The notes under the pieces were generated by a model that did not search any database, was not told the DNA's origin, and saw only the letters and a list, made by a program, of their open reading frames with translations. Shown here piece after piece: positions 59,813 to 64,000 of a stretch of DNA of 64,000 nucleotides; positions within the stretch are counted from its first letter, which is position 1, and the number at the start of each line of letters is the position of its first letter. The stretch comes from Gammaproteobacteria bacterium (GTDB lineage: Bacteria; Pseudomonadota; Gammaproteobacteria; Steroidobacterales; Foliamicaceae): NCBI GenBank assembly GCA_009844425.1, contig VYBN01000003.1:94083-158082 (forward strand). Reading direction: 5' to 3'. The translations under genes and the position numbers were made by a program.

Positions 59813-60301
59813 CTACGGCTGGTGGGCGACCGGGGGTTTATCGGGCAGGGGTGGACAGCGCACCCAGACATCCAGCGCGACGGACGTCTGTGAGCTCGTT
59901 TGCTTCCCTGTAGAAGCCCGGCATACCAGGGCGCCCTGTGCGGTGAATTTCGACTTCAGCCGCAGCACCGGTCCGGGAGCGTCGCCGGGCTCGGGACAGA
60001 AGAGTTCCGGCCTCAGGCCGCGCAGCTGCCGGGCAGGAACCCGAATGGAAAACACTCTGCGCCCGGTGTCGTCCTCCGCCGAGAAAGCGGCGCGCACCGT
60101 CGTGTCGGAGATGGAAACCTGCAGATGTCCTCCCGTGGTGTCGGGGGGACAATCGAAGGCGGCGGTCACCGAGAACGAGTGCTCTTCGGCCGTTTCGCCC
60201 GACACCCAAAGAGGCGCGTTTGCGGGCGGTTCGCTGTCCGGGGCGGGGAGGTAGGGACCTTGCAGGAGTGAGAGCAGTGCGGTGGCCAGTACGGGTGTCA
60301 T
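59813..60301 (-). CDS. Secreted protein, unknown function
   Basis: The 162-residue product has a short signal-like N-terminus (MTPVLATALLSLLQGPYLPA) and a beta-rich mature part (SFSVTAAFDCPPDTTGGHLQ, VRAAFSAEDDTGRRVFSIRV) with four cysteines that could form two disulfides. I recognise no family. It lies 16 bases downstream of the erpA start-side gap on the same strand group and may share the erpA/bactofilin transcript's opposite end; it reads leftward after none of them overlaps it. Confidence 0.55.
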   Translation of the reverse strand: MTPVLATALLSLLQGPYLPAPDSEPPANAPLWVSGETAEEHSFSVTAAFDCPPDTTGGHLQVSISDTTVRAAFSAEDDTGRRVFSIRVPARQLRGLRPELFCPEPGDAPGPVLRLKSKFTAQGALVCRASTGKQTSSQTSVALDVWVRCPPLPDKPPVAHQP

Positions 60302-60317
60302 CGCACCGCAGCGGAGC

Positions 60318-60680
60318 TCAGGCGGAAAAGCTGGAACCGCATCCGCATGTGCTCTGGGCGTTCGGATTGCGGATAACGAAGCGTGCGCCGCTCAAGTCGT
60401 CCTTGAAGTCGATCTCGGCGCCTTCCAGGTACTGCAGGCTGGTGGGGTCCACCAGGAGGGTCACGCCCAGCTGCTCCACCGAAGCGTCGCCTTCCTCGCG
60501 CCGGTCGTCGAAGGTAAACCCGTACTGAAAGCCTGAGCAGCCTCCACCTGAGATATAGACGCGCAGCATCAGCGCCGAGTTGTCTTCTTCCTGCAGCAGC
60601 TGGCCCACCTTGCGGGCCGCGGCCTCGGTAAAGACCAGCGGAGCGCTCTCCTGTTTTTCGCCGTAAATCTGCGGTTCCAT
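60318..60680 (-). CDS. erpA: Iron-sulfur cluster insertion protein ErpA
   Basis: The 120-residue A-type carrier delivers Fe-S clusters to apoproteins. It has the three conserved cysteines: [18 protein letters not shown] near residue 48 and [11 protein letters not shown] at the C-terminus. [20 protein letters not shown] is the usual opening. Length and the CGCGSSF end match ErpA rather than IscA. It follows the bactofilin gene by nine bases. Confidence 0.95.
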   Translation of the reverse strand: MEPQIYGEKQESAPLVFTEAAARKVGQLLQEEDNSALMLRVYISGGGCSGFQYGFTFDDRREEGDASVEQLGVTLLVDPTSLQYLEGAEIDFKDDLSGARFVIRNPNAQSTCGCGSSFSA

Positions 60681-60689
60681 ATCAGCCTC

Positions 60690-61109
60690 TCAGGTGAGGG
60701 ATGGTTGAATCTGACTGGCCGGCGCCGAGCCGGGTTCGGTCTCCGCCACGCTGCTGTTCGAATCCGCGGAGCCCGTCAGCAACTGGCCCTGCACGACGGC
60801 GCCTTTTTCCATCTCTATCTGCCCGTACTCAATCGAGCCCTCGATACGCGCGGCCGATGTCAGCGTAACCGTTCCGCCGCAGCTCAGGTCGCCCAGGACC
60901 GTGCCCTGGATCAGCATGCGCGCGGCCCTGGCGTTGCCCTCTATGCGACCGGTCGGGGCCACGGAGAGTTCGCTTTTCTTTCCCCGCGCGGACACGTCCC
61001 CCTTGACGGTACCGCCCACATGGCAGCCACGATCGAAAACCAGGTTGCCGGCAACGGTGGCGTCCGCTCCGATCAACGTCGTAACCGTCTTTTTCAACCG
61101 TTTCTTCAT
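60690..61109 (-). CDS. Bactofilin (polymer-forming cytoskeletal protein)
   Basis: The 139-residue bactofilin assembles without nucleotide into filaments at the inner membrane. Its right-handed beta-helix core shows regular hydrophobic and glycine turns: TLIGADATVAGNLVFDRGCH, VGGTVKGDVSA, TGRIEGNARAARMLIQGTVL, ARIEGSIEYGQIEMEKGA. Short disordered ends flank it. ATG 61109 overlaps the DUF6776 stop by four bases (ATGA); ATG 61133 is in frame upstream. The pairing with a membrane-anchored coiled-coil protein is a recurrent gene order. Confidence 0.92.
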   Translation of the reverse strand: MKKRLKKTVTTLIGADATVAGNLVFDRGCHVGGTVKGDVSARGKKSELSVAPTGRIEGNARAARMLIQGTVLGDLSCGGTVTLTSAARIEGSIEYGQIEMEKGAVVQGQLLTGSADSNSSVAETEPGSAPASQIQPSLT

Positions 61110-61783
61110 GTCCTTGGCGCCAGTGGCGCCCATGGAAATTCACGTTCAAAGCTGTGCTGTTCATCCGGACTGGGCGTTACGCGTACCCGGATCTTGCTGG
61201 GCTCGAATCTCGCGGGCAAGGTCACGTTCGCACGCAGCTCGGTGCTGCTTTGAAAATTGAATTCTATCCGACTGGCGCTGAGCCGACTGATTTCGTGCAG
61301 TTCGAGTTCGTGGCCCGAGCCGTCCAGGGTGCCGGCGAAGGCCAGTTCCAGATGTCCGCGGCAGCGCTGGTTGTCCGACAGCAGCGCCTGCGTCAGGCCC
61401 ACGCTGAGACTGTAATCCCGGGCGTCCCCGTCCGGCTCCACGTTTACGGAGTGAATTCGCAGCCCTGCGCGGGCTTCCTGGGGCGTAATAATTTCCTGCA
61501 ATCCATAGATGGTCATGCGCTGATTCATCACCTGGCCCTGCAGGTCGCTGACCTGGGATCGAAGGGCCGCCGCCGCTTCCTCGTCGATCATCTGGTTGAG
61601 CTCGTGGTTGCGCAGTTCCAGGTTTTCCATGCGTGCCTGCATGCCGGCCATGTGGCCGCTGCTGAGGCTGCGCTGCAGCCACCAGCCCGCGAAACCTCCG
61701 GCCGCGAAGACCAGGGCGATGATGAGAGATAGCGCGACGGAATAGCGCCCGCGCCATATCAGGACTTTGTTGCGGCCGAGCAA
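61106..61783 (-). CDS. DUF6776-like membrane-anchored coiled-coil protein
   Basis: The 225-residue protein has one N-terminal transmembrane segment (YSVALSLIIALVFAAGGFAG), a coiled coil (MQARMENLELRNHELNQMID through SDLQGQVMNQRM) and a C-terminal beta domain (LRIHSVNVEPDGDARDYSLS). It resembles DUF6776 proteins found next to bactofilin genes, and a role in placing or regulating the filament is an inference. It overlaps the bactofilin gene by four bases. Confidence 0.8.
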   Translation of the reverse strand: MLGRNKVLIWRGRYSVALSLIIALVFAAGGFAGWWLQRSLSSGHMAGMQARMENLELRNHELNQMIDEEAAAALRSQVSDLQGQVMNQRMTIYGLQEIITPQEARAGLRIHSVNVEPDGDARDYSLSVGLTQALLSDNQRCRGHLELAFAGTLDGSGHELELHEISRLSASRIEFNFQSSTELRANVTLPARFEPSKIRVRVTPSPDEQHSFEREFPWAPLAPRT

Positions 61784-61816
61784 AACCGTTCCCGGAAATC
61801 CAACCTGCCGTTTACT

Positions 61817-62326
61817 TTACCGCATGTTCACCGTCGCCGGCAGGCCGACGCGCTCCCCGAATTCCTCCAGAACCTGCCGGTAAACGGAGCGCTTGAAGAA
61901 CACGACTTCTTCGGCAGGAAGCCAGTAATCCACCCAGTTCCAATCGTCGAATTCGGGTTCTTCGGCGAGGTCGGGACGAACGCTTTCCTCCGCGCAGTTG
62001 AGCCTCAGCAGCCACCAGAGCTGTTTCTGTCCGATGCAGCGCGGCGCGCGCGAACGCCGGTACCTGGGCGGCAGCTTGTAACTCACCCACCGGCCCATGC
62101 GCGCCACTTCCCGTACCTGCGACGGGTCCAGCCCCAGTTCTTCCTTCAGTTCGCGGTACATGGCGTCCCGGGGCGGTTCCCCCTGCCGAACGCCACCCTG
62201 GGGAAACTGCCAGCCGCGACGGTCGCTGCGGCGCGCGAGCAAAACCCTGTCGCGACCGTCCCATATGACGATGCCGACGCCCCGCCGATAGCCGTTGTGG
62301 TCGATGATGTCCTGCTCAGGCGCCAC
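61817..62326 (-). CDS. rppH: RNA pyrophosphohydrolase
   Basis: This 169-residue Nudix enzyme removes pyrophosphate from mRNA 5' ends to start decay. YRRGVGIVIWDGRDRVLLAR opens the fold, GWQFPQGGVRQGE and AMYRELKEELGL form the Nudix box, and IGQKQLWWLLRL with FDDWNWVDYW complete the RppH signature. It stands alone, 33 bases upstream of the DUF6776 gene and divergent from a methyltransferase gene 72 bases away. Confidence 0.95.
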   Translation of the reverse strand: MAPEQDIIDHNGYRRGVGIVIWDGRDRVLLARRSDRRGWQFPQGGVRQGEPPRDAMYRELKEELGLDPSQVREVARMGRWVSYKLPPRYRRSRAPRCIGQKQLWWLLRLNCAEESVRPDLAEEPEFDDWNWVDYWLPAEEVVFFKRSVYRQVLEEFGERVGLPATVNMR

Positions 62327-62398
62327 GCATTCCTCCCCTTTACGCGAAAGAATACCCTGCTTGCATTACGATGCGTAACTCCCGGACAGCACACCAAC

Positions 62399-63073
62399 AT
62401 GAGTCACTCGGTAAAGCAGCATCTCCGCCTGGAAATCGAGGTCTACGACCGGACCATCCGCACCTGGATTCCCGGCTACGAGCAGGCGCTGAAACGGGCC
62501 GCCGGGGAAGTCGCCCGCGTGCAACCGCGCCGGGTGCTGGACCTGGGCGCCGGGACGGGCGCGCTTTCCGAAGCCATACTGAAACAGTCTGCTACGGCTA
62601 CGGTCGAACTGCTCGACCTGGACGAGGAAATGCTCGCCCAGGCCCGTGTGCGGCTGAAGAGCTTCGGTGAAAGGGCTCGTTTTCGCCGCCAATCGTTTCT
62701 TGATCCCCTGCCCGAATGCGATGCGGTCGCGGCGTCGCTGGCGCTGCACCATGTGCCCGCCATGACGGAAAAGAAGCAACTCTACCGGCGGATTCTCGAA
62801 GCGCTGGTCCCGGGCGGCTTGCTGGTCAATGCCGACGTCACGATGCCGGCCGGCGAGCCCCGGCGCAGCGAAGACTACGCGAAGTGGGCGGCGCATCTTG
62901 TCTCATGCGGCATCGGGAAGCACCGCGCCTACGAGCACTTCCGGGAGTGGGCCGGCGAGGATACGTATTTTCCGCTGGAAATGGAACTTGAGGCGATGAC
63001 CGAGGCGGGCTTTGACGCCGCCTGCGCCTGGCGGGACATTCCCAACACGCTGATCATCGGACGCAAGCCCTGA
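62399..63073 (+). CDS. Class I SAM-dependent methyltransferase
   Basis: The 224-residue methyltransferase has RRVLDLGAGTGALSEAILKQ (motif I), VELLDLDEEMLAQAR (motif II), FLDPLPECDAVAASLALHHV (motif IV) and ILEALVPGGLLVNADVTMPA. It is a single Rossmann domain close to UbiE/Methyltransf_25 proteins. ATG 62399 starts MSHSVKQHLRLEIEVYDRTI; an upstream in-frame ATG at 62297 overlaps the rppH start and is unlikely. Substrate unknown. Confidence 0.82.
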   Translation: MSHSVKQHLRLEIEVYDRTIRTWIPGYEQALKRAAGEVARVQPRRVLDLGAGTGALSEAILKQSATATVELLDLDEEMLAQARVRLKSFGERARFRRQSFLDPLPECDAVAASLALHHVPAMTEKKQLYRRILEALVPGGLLVNADVTMPAGEPRRSEDYAKWAAHLVSCGIGKHRAYEHFREWAGEDTYFPLEMELEAMTEAGFDAACAWRDIPNTLIIGRKP

Positions 63074-63080
63074 TGTCGCG

Positions 63081-64000
63081 TCAATCCCCCTCCGCGCTCC
63101 TTACGTTGTGCATGATGTCGCGGTCGGCCAGGTTTCCCGACGGCGGCCTTCTGACGCTCTCGATCCGCGACGGGATCATGCGCCTGGGATAGTAGTTGTT
63201 CTCGATGTCCGCATCGGCGGTTTCCCACTTCGGGTCCACCACGATGCTGCTGATCTTCTCCGGCGACACGAGCAGTTTCTTCAGGCCGTGCGGAGTGCGC
63301 CGCCAGGTCTCGGCCGGCAGGTTGATCAGCTCCCGGCCGCCGCTCGCGTACGTGACCTCGAGAAGGATGGGCATGACCAGCCCGCCGATATTGGAAAACT
63401 CGAGGATGTAGTAGTTGAGGTCCTCGTCCACCGCCCTTTCCAGGGTGGCGCGTTCCCAGTCCTCGAGCCCGGCCAGGAATTCCTCGTAGCGCGTGCGTTC
63501 CACCTCGGTTACCGTGAACTCGTCGTTCTCATCGTAGAAGTCGCGCACGTCCGGGTTTCTTTCGACCCAGGTGCGCCTCCCCTCGGCCCGGTTCTTCTCG
63601 ACGAATACGGACGGTGGTTCGGAATCCTTGACCTCGCGAAGCCGGGCGTAGTCCACGTCCGGATCTTCGGTGTCCAGGCGCATTTCATAAACCCGGTCGA
63701 GCGAGATGTCGACGTGGTCGGTGGTGTAAAACCAGCCGCGCCAGAACCAGTCCAGGTCCACGCCCGAAGCCTCTTCCATCGTGCGGAAGAAATCGGCCGG
63801 CGTCGGCCGCTTGAATTTCCAGCGGCGGGCGTATTCCTTGAGGGCGAAGTCGAACAGCTCGCGGCCCAGAATCGTCTCCCGCAGGATATTGAGCGCGGCC
63901 GTCGGTTTGCCGTAGGCATTGGGGCCCACCTGCAGCAGGCTGTCGGCCTGGGTCATTATCGGCACCTGGTCGGTCGAGGTCATGTAGCCGGTCATGTCGC
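63081..64000 (-). CDS. M1-family metallopeptidase, C-terminal part (cut by window edge)
   Basis: The visible roughly 306 residues are the C-terminal portion of an M1-type peptidase; the start and the HExxH zinc motif lie beyond the right edge. [60 protein letters not shown] and [12 protein letters not shown] match the post-catalytic helical region of such enzymes. Later come [11 protein letters not shown]-type beta strands and a charged C-terminus. It ends eight bases from the methyltransferase stop (convergent). Confidence 0.85.
   Translation of the reverse strand, partial: DMTGYMTSTDQVPIMTQADSLLQVGPNAYGKPTAALNILRETILGRELFDFALKEYARRWKFKRPTPADFFRTMEEASGVDLDWFWRGWFYTTDHVDISLDRVYEMRLDTEDPDVDYARLREVKDSEPPSVFVEKNRAEGRRTWVERNPDVRDFYDENDEFTVTEVERTRYEEFLAGLEDWERATLERAVDEDLNYYILEFSNIGGLVMPILLEVTYASGGRELINLPAETWRRTPHGLKKLLVSPEKISSIVVDPKWETADADIENNYYPRRMIPSRIESVRRPPSGNLADRDIMHNVRSAEGD

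Overview
The window looks like the chromosome of a GC-rich, aerobic gammaproteobacterium, probably an uncultivated marine or host-associated lineage. This rests on the gene set: sigma-32, mutY-yggX, trmB, ampG, erpA, a bactofilin beside a DUF6776-type protein, rppH, and tRNA-Gln directly upstream of prs. TonB-dependent receptors, acyl-CoA enzymes, a class III CoA-transferase and several secreted proteins suggest a heterotroph living on organic matter. No genus can be assigned from sequence alone.

Layout. 1-6.2 kb: a Calx-beta/outer-membrane-barrel surface protein cut by the left edge, a PaaI thioesterase, a HIT protein and an acyl-CoA dehydrogenase. 6.2-15.4 kb: two TonB receptors, a Tat-exported amidohydrolase and a cytochrome c-PQQ sugar dehydrogenase fusion. 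15.6-22.4 kb: rpoH, a PD40 propeller protein, an AGCS symporter with an unusual insertion, a Bcr-type MFS exporter, prs and tRNA-Gln. 22.4-31.6 kb: a coupled two-gene pair (hypothetical and DoxX-like), tRNA-Phe, yggX, mutY, a colicin V-like peptide export operon (C39 ABC transporter, HlyD protein and two double-glycine peptides), tRNA-Gly, trmB and ampG. 31.7-38.1 kb: a long leftward run with xthA, SDR, methyltransferase, enoyl-CoA hydratase, GST and a three-gene unit of unknown role. 38.2-48.2 kb: CoA-transferase, a third TonB receptor, cupin and lipase genes, a delta-type carbonic anhydrase lipoprotein, a VOC-gene remnant, a dihydroorotase-like enzyme, a nitrilase-fold protein lacking its catalytic cysteine, and a gamma-glutamylcyclotransferase. 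48.4-54.6 kb: a type I restriction-modification island with a broken vsr/hsdS junction and toxin-antitoxin genes. 54.7-59.7 kb: a 2-oxoacid:acceptor oxidoreductase with its own Fe-S flavoprotein. 59.8-64 kb: a secreted hypothetical protein, erpA, bactofilin, DUF6776, rppH, a methyltransferase and a truncated M1 peptidase.

Two things stand out. First, the intergenic spaces carry a family of long hairpins. Their stems (25-30 bp, pyrimidine-rich left arm) differ completely between copies yet pair almost perfectly, while the 49-51 nt loop is shared. Copies sit downstream of genes, and one covers the ribosome-binding site and start codon of a TonB receptor. A second, shorter GC-rich palindrome family is also present. 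Second, the mutY-trmB interval holds what appears to be an uncharacterised microcin system: two small genes whose N-termini match the colicin V leader pattern, followed by the dedicated HlyD protein and C39-peptidase ABC transporter. I see no immunity gene.
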